NCBI RefSeq assembly: GCF_019599545.1
Contig: NZ_JAIEZV010000003.1
Location: 558,001-622,000 of the forward strand
DNA length: 64,000 nucleotides
From: Halobacillus sp. Nhm2S1
Lineage (GTDB): Bacteria; Bacillota; Bacilli; Bacillales; Halobacillaceae
Reading direction: 5' to 3'
Positions 25,311-34,432 of this stretch are shown piece by piece (positions within the stretch are counted from its first letter, which is position 1; every line of letters starts with the position of its first letter). The notes under the pieces were generated by a model, which was not told where the DNA came from, did not search any database, and saw only the letters and a program-made list of their open reading frames with translations. A program made the translations under genes and the position numbers.

Positions 25311-27014
25311 TTATTGAATACTTTCTGATTCCTCATATTTACGCTTTTCTTCATCGATCAAAGTCCTCCTCAAGATTTTACCAACTGCTGTTTTCGGTAG
25401 CTCGGATCTGAATTCATACAAACGCGGAACTTTATAGGAAGCGATGTTTTTACGGCAATATTCATTCAGTTCATCTTCCGTAATTTCACTTCCCTGTTTT
25501 TTAACGATGAAGGCTTTGACAGTTTCTCCACGATACGGATCAGGAACTCCTACCACAACTGCTTCTTGAATCTCAGAATGCTCGTAAAGGACTTCTTCTA
25601 CTTCACGCGGGTAAATGTTATACCCACCTGCGATAATCATATCTTTCTTCCGATCAACGATATAAAAGTATCCCGCATCATCCATATACCCCATATCCCC
25701 AGTACGGAACCAGCCATCCTCACTGAGAACCTGAGCTGTTTCTTCCGGCCTGTTCCAGTAACCTCTCATTACTTGAGGACCTTTGACAACGATTTCTCCA
25801 ATCTCCCCATTTTCAGCCTCTTCATCAGCATCCATCTTGTAGATCTTTGCGTCTGTATCCGGCCACGGTACACCGATGCTTCCACTCATACGCTGACCCC
25901 ATACGAGATTGGAATGAGTGACTGGAGAGGTTTCCGTCAACCCATACCCTTCAACGAGCCGGCCACCAGTCACAGCTTCGAAACGTTCTTGAACTTCAAC
26001 AGGCAACGGAGCCGAGCCACTTATACAGGCTTCAATTGATGAAAGATCATATTTTTTCAAGTTCGGGTGGTTCAATAAGGCAATATAAATCGTAGGAGCT
26101 CCAGGGAATAAGGTCGGTTTTTGTTTTTCAATGACTTTCAAAACATCTTCCGGTTCGAACTTTGGCATGAGAATCATTTTGTTCCCCATCATGACAGAAA
26201 GGTTCATGACTGAAGTCATCCCATATACATGGAAGAACGGCAGTATAGCGAGAACGGTTTCTTCACCGTCTTTGCACTTGTACAACCATTTCTTCGACAT
26301 CTGTGTGTTGACAATCAAATTGTAATGAGTAAGCATGACACCTTTTGGAAAACCAGTCGTTCCTCCTGTGTATTGCAATAAAGCAAGATCCTCTTTTGGA
26401 TCGATTTCTACTTCTGAGACGTTTCCACTTGCGTTTTTCAAAATATGAGTCCATAGATGGGTATCTGTAGACTGTTCTGGTTTGACTAGTACTTGATATT
26501 GCCGTTTTTGAATAAAAGGATAAATTTTATTTTTAGGGAAAGGAAGGTAATCTTTAATACCTGTCACGATGATATGTTCAAGAGGGGTATCAGGTTTGAT
26601 GTTGGCTGCCTTTGGATAAAGAATATCAAGACAAATGATCATTTTGGCTCCTGAATCATTCATTTGATACTCCAATTCCCTTTCCATATAGAGAGGGTTC
26701 GTCTGGACAACAATTCCTCCAGCCATAAGGACTCCATAATAGGAGATGACGGATTGAGGGCAGTTCGGCAGCATGATGGACACACGATCGCCTTTTTCCA
26801 ACCCAAGGTCCTGCAAATAACTGGCTAAAGCTTGTGCCTGTTCATAAATTTCTTTATAGTCCAACTCCTTGCCCATAAAATAAAGCGCTTTCTTTTCTCC
26901 GTAAACTTCAGCACTTTCTCTAAGGTAATCGTGGAGTGGTTGTTCTTTGTAATCAATGGTGACAGGGACTTCTGGTGGGTACAACTTGTGCCATGGACGT
27001 TGAAAATCACTCAT
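25311..27014 (-). CDS. lcfA: Long-chain fatty-acid-CoA ligase
   Basis: A 567-residue AMP-forming enzyme that activates long-chain fatty acids for beta-oxidation. The P-loop-like YTGGTTGFPKG, the adenylate motif GYGLTETSP, GWFRTGD and the C-terminal K in VGKILRR are all present. GGGAGG precedes the ATG. It lies upstream of fadR in the same direction but has its own promoter, and no FadR box was seen before it. Confidence 0.96.
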   Translation of the reverse strand: MSDFQRPWHKLYPPEVPVTIDYKEQPLHDYLRESAEVYGEKKALYFMGKELDYKEIYEQAQALASYLQDLGLEKGDRVSIMLPNCPQSVISYYGVLMAGGIVVQTNPLYMERELEYQMNDSGAKMIICLDILYPKAANIKPDTPLEHIIVTGIKDYLPFPKNKIYPFIQKRQYQVLVKPEQSTDTHLWTHILKNASGNVSEVEIDPKEDLALLQYTGGTTGFPKGVMLTHYNLIVNTQMSKKWLYKCKDGEETVLAILPFFHVYGMTSVMNLSVMMGNKMILMPKFEPEDVLKVIEKQKPTLFPGAPTIYIALLNHPNLKKYDLSSIEACISGSAPLPVEVQERFEAVTGGRLVEGYGLTETSPVTHSNLVWGQRMSGSIGVPWPDTDAKIYKMDADEEAENGEIGEIVVKGPQVMRGYWNRPEETAQVLSEDGWFRTGDMGYMDDAGYFYIVDRKKDMIIAGGYNIYPREVEEVLYEHSEIQEAVVVGVPDPYRGETVKAFIVKKQGSEITEDELNEYCRKNIASYKVPRLYEFRSELPKTAVGKILRRTLIDEEKRKYEESESIQ

Positions 27015-27049
27015 TTTGACAGACCTCCCTAATAATTGTCTTCTCTCCT

Positions 27050-27078
27050 ATTATAACGACTATAGGCTCATATTTGAA
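27050..27078 (-). promoter_or_regulatory. Promoter of lcfA
   Basis: On the minus strand TTCAAA (27073-27078), 17 bases, TATAAT (27050-27055), 36 bases before the start codon. Confidence 0.65.
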
Positions 27079-27140
27079 TTATTATTTAAAAAATTGAAAA
27101 TATTACCCTTGAAACCAAGCCCGTTCCTGCACATACGCTC

Positions 27141-27662
27141 CCGATTGTGGAAGACTCAAGTCCGAGATATTTCCGGAGTTCGTTGCCTGGTTAAGCGTCA
27201 GGGGTGCCTGGGAAGCTACTCGCTTTCCTGTGGGGGAGCGCCGAGCTTCCTCGGACTGCGTCCTGCGGGATCTCGCCTATCTCCTTCTCCCACGGGAGTC
27301 TCGCAGCTTCCCAACCACCCCATTCCATGTAAGGGAGAAACGAACCTCTGTACCAAGTTGCATTTTATCCCACTGTTAGTAGTATAAAATGCTCTGTATC
27401 AAGCTTTTACGTACTCTGGAGCGGTTTATACGATCCGCTTCTTCAATGATACATACTGCTTTCCAGAAGTGGTTTCGAGAATCTTCCATGGCAAAGGGGC
27501 GGAGGGGAATGGCGGGACTCCTGCGGGAACAGAGTGCTTGGTGAGACCCCGCAAGGCGTTAGCCTGAGGAGGCTCACCGCGCTCCCGCGGAAAGCGAGTC
27601 ATTCCCTGCAGCCCTACACACTCAACAAAAGTCTCGAAATTGAGTCTTCCACAATCCTGCCA
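27141..27662. mobile_element. MITE-like inverted-repeat element, copy 1
   Basis: About 520 bases of GC-rich non-coding DNA. The left arm (from GATTGTGGAAGACTCAAG, 27143, to about 27305) and right arm (about 27487-27662, ending TGAGTCTTCCACAATCCTGC) are inverted copies of each other, each with CTCGCTTTCC-type and GGGACTCCTGCGGGA-type blocks. No transposase is encoded. The same unit occurs at 44294 and 60305. This repeat style is frequent in intergenic gaps of Bacillaceae. Confidence 0.65.
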
Positions 27663-27696
27663 TTTACTTTAATAATTATTATTACATGAACATAAA

Positions 27697-27725
27697 AAAC
27701 AAGAAGCTCGATGAGCTTCTTGTTT
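27697..27725 (-). terminator. Terminator after the small membrane gene
   Basis: AAACAAGAAGCTC (27697-27709) pairs perfectly with GAGCTTCTTGTTT (27713-27725), with T run on the minus strand. Confidence 0.85.
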
Positions 27726-27742
27726 AATGATAAATCTAACAC

Positions 27743-27820
27743 TTATATGATAAAAAACAGGATGCCGACGATGAGAAAGGCCGCGGCAACGACCATTAAT
27801 ATTTTGGCTAAGGTTTCCAC
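27743..27820 (-). CDS. Candidate 25-residue membrane peptide
   Basis: A short frame starting GTG 27820 and ending TAA, with AAGGAGAG seven bases upstream. The product is almost entirely one hydrophobic helix (VETLAKILMVVAAAFLIVG then ILFFII). It follows the DUF350 gene by 11 bases and is followed by a clear terminator, which supports a real last gene in the operon. It is too short for family assignment. Confidence 0.5.
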   Translation of the reverse strand: METLAKILMVVAAAFLIVGILFFII

Positions 27821-27831
27821 TGTCTCTCTCC

Positions 27832-28239
27832 TTAAATGATATTCGCTCCAATTACATACGAAAGGCCGATGGAAATGACTAAGGAAATAAATCCAACGGC
27901 ACGGTTGTCATTTGCAATTTCCTCATCAATCTTAAAAGATGGGGTTAAGAATTCAAAAATGAAATAACCGCAGAGGAGAAGGGCAAAACCATACAAGCCC
28001 CACCCCATCGTTTGGGTGAGTGAGTCGTTATGTTCAATTGAAAATCGAAAGATGTTTGCAATTCCAAATAGTTTCCCCCCGGTCGCCATCGCTACAGCAA
28101 TGTTGCCTTTTTTGATTTCTTCCCAGTTATTATAGGAAGTAACGATTTCAAATATCGCCATAAAAAGAACTAAGCAAAGAACAACAACACTGTAACGAGC
28201 GGCGGTTTCCACTAACGTGTATTCCCAAAAATTACTCAT
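27832..28239 (-). CDS. yshE: DUF350 membrane protein (YshE)
   Basis: A 135-residue integral membrane protein with four predicted helices, consistent with DUF350. The loop between helices one and two carries NWEEIKKGNIAVAMATGGKL, typical of the family. It sits between mutS2 and lcfA as yshE does in B. subtilis. Molecular role unknown. GGAGCGGAGGA precedes the ATG. Confidence 0.85.
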   Translation of the reverse strand: MSNFWEYTLVETAARYSVVVLCLVLFMAIFEIVTSYNNWEEIKKGNIAVAMATGGKLFGIANIFRFSIEHNDSLTQTMGWGLYGFALLLCGYFIFEFLTPSFKIDEEIANDNRAVGFISLVISIGLSYVIGANII

Positions 28240-28262
28240 TCCTCCGCTCCCTTTTTAATGAA

Positions 28263-30608
28263 TTACCGAAACTCAAGTACGGTCACTCCACTTCCACCTT
28301 CATTCATGCCTCCTGCCCGATGGCTGGATATGCTACGGTGATTTTTCGCAAAACTTTGAACGGCTGTCCGAAGAGCGCCCGTCCCCTTTCCGTGGATAAT
28401 GGATACTCGTGGATAGCCTGCTAACAGAGCGTCATCAATGTATTTTTCTAAACGGTTTAACGCATCTTCATATCGTTCGCCACGTAAATCTAGTTCTGTT
28501 TTCACATGGAAGTTCTTCCCTTTGACTGTCGCCATAGGCTTTTCTTTATATGGTTGCTTGGCCTTTACGAATTCAAGTTCTTTCCGTTTGGCTTTTACCT
28601 TCATTACACCAACCTGGACCTGGTATTCATTCTTACCTGTCTGTTCCACAATGGTCCCTTGCTGGTTAAGAGTCAGTAGTTTTACTTCATCTCCAGGGTT
28701 CAACTCTTTCGACTCTTTCTTAGGTGCTGGATCTGCTTTCGGTTTCTTTTTCGCTAGTTCAGGCTGCGCCTCGTCAAACATCTTTCGAGCTTCAATCCAT
28801 TCATGTTCTTTCATTTGTGCCTGTGATTTCATATTTCGGATCTCGCCGACGATTGTTTCCGCTTCTTCTCTGGCCTGTCGAATAGCTTTTTCTGCTTTTT
28901 GTTCAGCCTTCTCATATAACTTTTCACGTTGATCTTCGAATTGGTCCCATTTTTGCTTCAATTCATTCCGGAGCTCTTCCGCTTCTGCAAGCAATCGTTC
29001 TGCTTCTTCATAATCCTGTTCTGCTCCCCGTTTCGATTCCTCTAATGAAGCAATCATATTTTCAACACTCTGAGAATCCACACCGATATGGCCTTTTGCG
29101 GATTCAATCACGGATTCTCTTAAACCTAAGCGTCTGGAAATCTCAAACGCATTGCTTCGACCTGGAACGCCGATCAACAAGCGGTAGGTCGGTTTTAGTG
29201 TTTGAATATCAAATTCCACCGAAGCATTAATAACATCGGGACGATTGTATCCATAAGCTTTCAATTCTGGATAGTGCGTCGTTGCGATGACCCGGGCTTT
29301 CCGGTTAACCACTTCATCTAGAATGGACATCGCAAGAGCGGCACCTTCCTGCGGATCCGTTCCAGCACCAAGTTCATCAAACAAGACTAAGGACTGATCG
29401 TCCACTTTATCCAAAATGTCTACGATATTGGTCATGTGGGAAGAAAAAGTAGATAAGCTTTGTTCGATGGACTGTTCATCTCCGATGTCTGCATAAACCT
29501 CTTTGAATACAGCCATCTCACATCCATCTAATGCAGGTACCTGTAGGCCGGACTGTGCCATCAGCGTACACAAACCTACGAGTTTGAGAGTAACCGTTTT
29601 CCCACCTGTGTTTGGACCAGTTATAACAATGGATGTGTAGTCCGTACCTATTTCAATGTCATTGGGCACGACTTCTTCTTCAGGTATTAGCGGGTGTCTC
29701 GCTTGTTTTATATCGATGCGACCTTCGTCATTCATCTTAGGCATGGCTGCTCTCATCTGCTTACCTAACTTCGCTCTGGCAAACATAAAGTCCATATGCC
29801 CTAAGACATTGACGTTTTCATATAAGGGTTCATGGTTTTCAGCAATCGCATCGGAAAGTTCTTTCAAGATTTTCTCAATCTCATTTTTTTCTTGGACACG
29901 AGCTTCCTGCAGTTGGTTATTCAAATCAACTACCGTTTGGGGTTCTATGAACAATGTCGCCCCAGAAGATGACTGATCATGAACAATCCCGCCAATAGAT
30001 CCGCGATATTCTTGTTTAACTGGAAGAACATAACGTTCATTTCTTATCGTGACAATCGCATCGGAAAGCATTTTGGATTTAGATTTTGTAAAAGACTCCA
30101 TCTTGTCCCTTACCCGACTCTCATAGGTACGGATTTTCGAACGGATGGATCTCAATTTCTCAGATGCCCCATCCATGACTCCACCATGATCATCGATACA
30201 GTTTCTGATTTCACTCTCCAGTTCTCTCAATGGAGCGATTTTCGAAACCATATCTCTTAAAATCGGCATTTCCGGTTCTTCCATGTCTTCAATGAAACGC
30301 TTCAGTTGTCTCCCACCATAGATCGTACTCGCAACATCTAAACATTCAAGAGCGCTCAAAGTACCGCCGATTGTGGTTCGCTTCAAGCTTGGTTTGATAT
30401 CGAAAATACCGCCAAGTGGGACATGGCCTTTCAAACGCAGCACTTGTCCAGCTTCATCCGTTTCCATTTGCAAGTGACGAACCTCTTCCAAGTCAGAAGA
30501 TGGTTTCAAAGCAGCCGTTTTTTCCTTCCCCAAGGAAGATGCTGCTTGTTCGTTCAATTGTTCTATGATTTTTTTGAATTCTAGTACATGAAGGATGCGT
30601 TGATTCAT
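28263..30608 (-). CDS. mutS2: Endonuclease MutS2
   Basis: A 781-residue MutS-family ATPase lacking the mismatch-recognition domain. The ATPase core has Walker [13 protein letters not shown] (about 328-339), a [12 protein letters not shown] Walker B segment and [10 protein letters not shown] long coiled coil (about 515-610) leads to a KOW-like segment and the C-terminal Smr nuclease domain (about 705-781) with LDLRG and HGKGTGALR. In B. subtilis MutS2 acts in recombination and in rescue of collided ribosomes. Confidence 0.96.
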   Translation of the reverse strand: MNQRILHVLEFKKIIEQLNEQAASSLGKEKTAALKPSSDLEEVRHLQMETDEAGQVLRLKGHVPLGGIFDIKPSLKRTTIGGTLSALECLDVASTIYGGRQLKRFIEDMEEPEMPILRDMVSKIAPLRELESEIRNCIDDHGGVMDGASEKLRSIRSKIRTYESRVRDKMESFTKSKSKMLSDAIVTIRNERYVLPVKQEYRGSIGGIVHDQSSSGATLFIEPQTVVDLNNQLQEARVQEKNEIEKILKELSDAIAENHEPLYENVNVLGHMDFMFARAKLGKQMRAAMPKMNDEGRIDIKQARHPLIPEEEVVPNDIEIGTDYTSIVITGPNTGGKTVTLKLVGLCTLMAQSGLQVPALDGCEMAVFKEVYADIGDEQSIEQSLSTFSSHMTNIVDILDKVDDQSLVLFDELGAGTDPQEGAALAMSILDEVVNRKARVIATTHYPELKAYGYNRPDVINASVEFDIQTLKPTYRLLIGVPGRSNAFEISRRLGLRESVIESAKGHIGVDSQSVENMIASLEESKRGAEQDYEEAERLLAEAEELRNELKQKWDQFEDQREKLYEKAEQKAEKAIRQAREEAETIVGEIRNMKSQAQMKEHEWIEARKMFDEAQPELAKKKPKADPAPKKESKELNPGDEVKLLTLNQQGTIVEQTGKNEYQVQVGVMKVKAKRKELEFVKAKQPYKEKPMATVKGKNFHVKTELDLRGERYEDALNRLEKYIDDALLAGYPRVSIIHGKGTGALRTAVQSFAKNHRSISSHRAGGMNEGGSGVTVLEFR

Positions 30609-30626
30609 GTGTAACCGTCTCCTTTA

Positions 30627-32348
30627 TTACTCCTTATGGATCTTGAACTTATCCATCAACTGTTCTTTCGTCCATGTATTAATGACTGTATCTTTTCTCA
30701 GCCACCCTTTTCGAGCTGCTCCAACTCCTATTTTCATGTGCTCCAACATTGGATAACTGTGAGCATCCGTATTAACAGCAATGTTCACGCCCTCTTCCTG
30801 AGCTCTCATCAACCATTCCCAACTCAAATCCAGCCGGTTGGGGTTCGCGTTGAGTTCAAGGATCGTCCCTGTTCGTTTCGCTCCTTCAATCAATGCTTCT
30901 AGGTCCACGTCATAGCCTTCGCGTCGGCCAATTAAGCGTCCGGTCGGATGAGCGATCATATGGACATGAGGGTTTTCGAGGGCATTGGTCAACCTTTCCA
31001 TAATTTGTTCCTGTGATTGTTGAAAGCTTGAGTGGATGGATGCGATGACAAAATCCATCTCCTTTAGGAACTCATCGTCAAAATCCAGAGATCCATCTGG
31101 AAGAATGTCCATTTCAATACCAGCAAAGATATGGAAATCTTCCATTTCTGCATTCACCTTTTCAATCTCTTTCCTTTGCAGACGTAACCGTTCCTCATTC
31201 AAGCCGTTTGCTACACGCAAGTATTTTGAGTGATCAGTTATGGCGATGTACTCATACCCTTTCGCTTTTGCTTTCTCCGCCATTTCTTTAATGGATTGCG
31301 CTCCATCACTCCAAGTCGAGTGCATATGAAGATCCCCGTGAATGTCGTCTAATTCCACGAGTTCAATAGGTTCCTTGAATTTCTCTACTTCCCCATAATT
31401 TTCTCTAACTTCAGGAGGGATGAAATGAAGACCAAAATGTTGGAAAAATTCTTCTTCCGTTTCAAACGTTTGGACTTCTCCCGTTTCCGCTTTTTCAATC
31501 CCATACTCACTGATTTTTTCATCGTTCTCTTTTGCTAGTTGTCTCATAGCCACATTATGGTCTTTGGACCCTGTGAAATGGTGTAAGGTCGTAGCAAATT
31601 CTTCTGGTGCTACAATACGAAAGTCAATGCCTATATCATAGCCCTCATTGACAACTATAGAAACTTTCGTCTCACCGGAGGCAATAACCTCTTTTATATC
31701 TGGATAAGCCAAAAGCTCATCTCGAGTTTCAACAGCATGTTCAGACGAAATGATGAAATCCAAGTCTTTAATCGTTTCACGCATTCTTCTTAAACTTCCC
31801 GCTCTTGAAAAGCGTGTGAATGTTTTCCCTTGTTCCAAAAAATGCTCAATTTTCTCAGCTAATGGAAGCATGACAGCAATTGGTAGACGTTCAGGGCGCG
31901 CTCCTGCTTCTTCAATCGCCTTCAACATCTTTTCAGCAGACTTTTTCCCGAAACCATCCAGTGCTTCTACTTTCCCAGCCTCCAGAGCTTCCTTCAGCGT
32001 CTCTGCATCGGTCACACCTAACTGTTGGTAAAGTTTCGCCAATTTCTTCCCACCGAGACCTGGAAGATCAAGTAACGGGACAAGGCCAGCCGGGACTTCA
32101 GCCTGTAATTGTTTCAACGTGTCTGATTCCTCGTTTTCCAAGTATTCATCAATGACCGTTGCCGTACCTTTTCCTATTCCTTTCATTTTGGTGAAATCAT
32201 CGATCTCACTTAATGATCTGTCATCACGCTCTAAAGCTTGGGCTGCCTTACGGTAAGCAGAAATTTTAAAAGGGTTCTCGCCTTTCAATTCTAAGTAAAC
32301 AGCGATTTTTTCCAACAGTTTAATGACTTGCTTTTTATCGATTGCCAT
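30627..32348 (-). CDS. polX: DNA polymerase/3'-5' exonuclease PolX
   Basis: A 573-residue family X repair polymerase. The N-terminus has helix-hairpin-helix motifs (MKGIGKGTA, LPGLGGKKLAKL) and the polymerase palm with the RRMRETIKDLDFII metal-binding segment; residues about 335-573 are a PHP metal-dependent exonuclease opening GDLHMHSTWSDG and containing AIHSSF-like and NTDAHS motifs. It repairs small gaps in base excision repair. A terminator at 32394-32425 separates it from cvpA. Confidence 0.95.
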   Translation of the reverse strand: MAIDKKQVIKLLEKIAVYLELKGENPFKISAYRKAAQALERDDRSLSEIDDFTKMKGIGKGTATVIDEYLENEESDTLKQLQAEVPAGLVPLLDLPGLGGKKLAKLYQQLGVTDAETLKEALEAGKVEALDGFGKKSAEKMLKAIEEAGARPERLPIAVMLPLAEKIEHFLEQGKTFTRFSRAGSLRRMRETIKDLDFIISSEHAVETRDELLAYPDIKEVIASGETKVSIVVNEGYDIGIDFRIVAPEEFATTLHHFTGSKDHNVAMRQLAKENDEKISEYGIEKAETGEVQTFETEEEFFQHFGLHFIPPEVRENYGEVEKFKEPIELVELDDIHGDLHMHSTWSDGAQSIKEMAEKAKAKGYEYIAITDHSKYLRVANGLNEERLRLQRKEIEKVNAEMEDFHIFAGIEMDILPDGSLDFDDEFLKEMDFVIASIHSSFQQSQEQIMERLTNALENPHVHMIAHPTGRLIGRREGYDVDLEALIEGAKRTGTILELNANPNRLDLSWEWLMRAQEEGVNIAVNTDAHSYPMLEHMKIGVGAARKGWLRKDTVINTWTKEQLMDKFKIHKE

Positions 32349-32393
32349 GATTTAACGACTCCTTCACGTTTTATCCTGTTTTCAAGCTGAAAA

Positions 32394-32425
32394 AGAGCCG
32401 CCATGATCATAATCATAGCGGCTCT
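32394..32425 (-). terminator. Terminator of zapA-cvpA
   Basis: AGAGCCGC (32394-32401) pairs with GCGGCTCT (32418-32425); inside it ATGAT pairs with ATCAT, and on the minus strand the stem ends in TTTTTC. Confidence 0.85.
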
Positions 32426-32452
32426 ACCTGTACTTTCATCCTAACGTCTTAC

Positions 32453-32995
32453 TCAGCCAGCTACATGTTCAATCCACAGCGTTTTCAATTGTTCTGAAAA
32501 GACTGGTGTGTGTTCGATGATCAGCTGTGCAAGAATCGATCCGTCCAAAGCACTTTGCACTCCAGCAAGAGGTACAAGCGCAGCTATGTACAGCACCACG
32601 AATAAGATGACATAATTTTCAATAAAGCCCAAAATTCCACCCAACAACGTGTTCAACGAATGCAGAATCGGCAGTTCCGAAACAAAGTCCAACATGGACG
32701 CAATAATATGTAAGATGATTTTGGCTCCAAAAAAGATAATGGCAAAAGCAACAGCGTTATAAAAGGCTTGTTCCAGAGGCAAATTTTCTAAAAAGATCGC
32801 CCAGGAAGAATCCTGAGGCAGTTCTGGATATGGGACCCATAACGTAAGTTTCGGCGCAAGGTCATCATAGTAGATGACAGCGAGTACAAAGGCTACAATA
32901 AATCCGATAAGATGGAAAAGCTGGAGGATAAAACCTCTTTTCAAACCCGTTATTACACCAATAAACAAAATAAACAACAACAATAAATCAATCAT
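32453..32995 (-). CDS. CvpA family membrane protein (YshB)
   Basis: A 180-residue membrane protein with about four helices and the CvpA-type opening MIDLLLLFILFIGVITGLKRG. It is found in the same place as yshB in B. subtilis, next to zapA. In E. coli CvpA relates to colicin V export; the role in Bacillus is unknown. ATG 32995 is chosen over an upstream frame because it follows AGAGGGT and gives the standard family N-terminus. Confidence 0.85.
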   Translation of the reverse strand: MIDLLLLFILFIGVITGLKRGFILQLFHLIGFIVAFVLAVIYYDDLAPKLTLWVPYPELPQDSSWAIFLENLPLEQAFYNAVAFAIIFFGAKIILHIIASMLDFVSELPILHSLNTLLGGILGFIENYVILFVVLYIAALVPLAGVQSALDGSILAQLIIEHTPVFSEQLKTLWIEHVAG

Positions 32996-32996
32996 T

Positions 32997-33275
32997 TTAC
33001 CCTCTGTCCTCTTTCTCTTTCTTTTCAATATAATTCATAAGTTCTGTACATTCTTCCTTTAATTTCATATATTCATTCATCGTATTCACAGCGGTCAAAA
33101 CGGCGAGCTTTGCCGTATCCAGGCTAGGATTTGCTTCATGGATCTCTCGCATCTTTTGATCCACCAGACTGGATACCATACGGATATGATGGGGCTCTTC
33201 ATGACCAACTATAGTGTAAGATCGCTTGTTGATCTCCACTGTAATTCTTTTTTTCTCTTGGTCTGACTGCGACAC
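32997..33275 (-). CDS. zapA: Cell division protein ZapA
   Basis: A small protein (92 residues) with a ZapA core: ITVEINKRSYTIVG, the SSLVDQKMREI helix, LDTAKLAVLTAVNTMNEY, and a C-terminal coiled coil. ZapA bundles FtsZ filaments at mid-cell. The start is probably GTG 33275, six bases from AGGGGGT; the ATG two codons earlier touches that site directly. It ends one base before cvpA. Confidence 0.88.
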   Translation of the reverse strand: MSQSDQEKKRITVEINKRSYTIVGHEEPHHIRMVSSLVDQKMREIHEANPSLDTAKLAVLTAVNTMNEYMKLKEECTELMNYIEKKEKEDRG

Positions 33276-33428
33276 ATTCATACCCCCTAGTTTCTCTCAA
33301 TCCTAAACTTTATATTAACACGAAGCTTGACAAATAGGAAACCAATATGGATGTTTTTCGCAAATGTTCTCTTTTGCCATCCACTTTGCTATACTAATCC
33401 TATCATTTTAGACAGAAAGGAATCCATT

Positions 33429-34364
33429 ATGCCCCAAGTTGTATTGAAATTACCTGTCTCTACACTAGAGAAGATGAAGAAGTATTACGCCTCAAGCCAA
33501 AAGAATTGTCCCCCAACGGCACTGTTTGCAGCTAAAACAGCGAACTGTACGATTACAGCCTATAAATCAGGCAAGGTACTTTTCCAAGGTCAGAAACCAG
33601 AAGAAGAGGCTGAGAAATGGGGAACCGTTTCTCCCACGGCCTCCGGAGGTCCGAACAAAAGCAAGAATAAACGTCATGCTTATCACCCTGATCACGAGCT
33701 TTTCGTAAGCTCACATATTGGATCTGATGAAGCAGGGACCGGAGATTATTTTGGGCCCATAACTGTAGCAGCCGCTTTTGTTACAAAAGAACAAATTCCA
33801 CAATTGAAAGCGATCGGTGTCAAAGATTCAAAAAACCTTTCCGATGCCCAAATTACCAACCTGGCAAAAGATATTGTGGCTATGAAAATTCCATACAGTC
33901 TCCTGAGGCTGCCAAATAAAAAATACAACCAGTGGCAGAGGAAAGGGTGGAGTCAAGGAAAAATGAAAACCATGCTCCACCATCAAGCCTTGAACCGTCT
34001 TCTTGAGAAGATTGCACCTGATAAACCAGATGGCATATTAATTGACCAATTCTCAGAACCAGATGTGTACAAGAAACACCTGAGAAGTGAAAACCAGCAA
34101 CTTCAAGAACATGTTTACTTTATGACAAAAGCGGAAAGTTATTCGATAGCTGTCGCAACTGCTTCCATCATTGCAAGGTCTGCTTTTGTAAAAGCGATGA
34201 ATCAGATGGAATTTGATACCGGTCTTCCGATACCAAAAGGAGCTTCCGGAAAAGTGGATCGTGCTGCAGCGGCTATCATTGAAGCTTACGGTGAAGAAAA
34301 GCTGGATGAATTAGCTAAAGTTCACTTTGCCACCACGCAAAAAGCGAAAAAATTTGTCAAATAA
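33429..34364 (+). CDS. rnhC: Ribonuclease HIII
   Basis: A 311-residue RNase H type 2 family enzyme that cuts RNA in RNA-DNA hybrids. The N-terminal TBP-like substrate domain (1-85) is followed by a catalytic domain with IGSDEAGTGDYFGPI, KDSKNLSD and ILIDQFSEP, which hold the acidic metal ligands. ATG 33429 follows GAAAGGAA and gives the B. subtilis length (313). It is transcribed opposite to its neighbours. Confidence 0.95.
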   Translation: MPQVVLKLPVSTLEKMKKYYASSQKNCPPTALFAAKTANCTITAYKSGKVLFQGQKPEEEAEKWGTVSPTASGGPNKSKNKRHAYHPDHELFVSSHIGSDEAGTGDYFGPITVAAAFVTKEQIPQLKAIGVKDSKNLSDAQITNLAKDIVAMKIPYSLLRLPNKKYNQWQRKGWSQGKMKTMLHHQALNRLLEKIAPDKPDGILIDQFSEPDVYKKHLRSENQQLQEHVYFMTKAESYSIAVATASIIARSAFVKAMNQMEFDTGLPIPKGASGKVDRAAAAIIEAYGEEKLDELAKVHFATTQKAKKFVK

Positions 34365-34381
34365 CCAACAGTTGCTTATAC

Positions 34382-34416
34382 AAAAAGCTCAGAGTTTAGA
34401 GAACTCTGAGCTTTTT
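34382..34416. terminator. Convergent terminator of rnhC and pheT
   Basis: AAAAAGCTCAGAGTT (34382-34396) pairs perfectly with AACTCTGAGCTTTTT (34402-34416), with T runs on both strands. Confidence 0.9.
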
Positions 34417-34432
34417 GTGTTTATCCTTTGGT

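Noticed and set aside
27120-27400. A protein-coding frame in the GC-rich gap after lcfA
   Set aside because: The frame covers the left arm of the inverted-repeat element; no site and no family resemblance.
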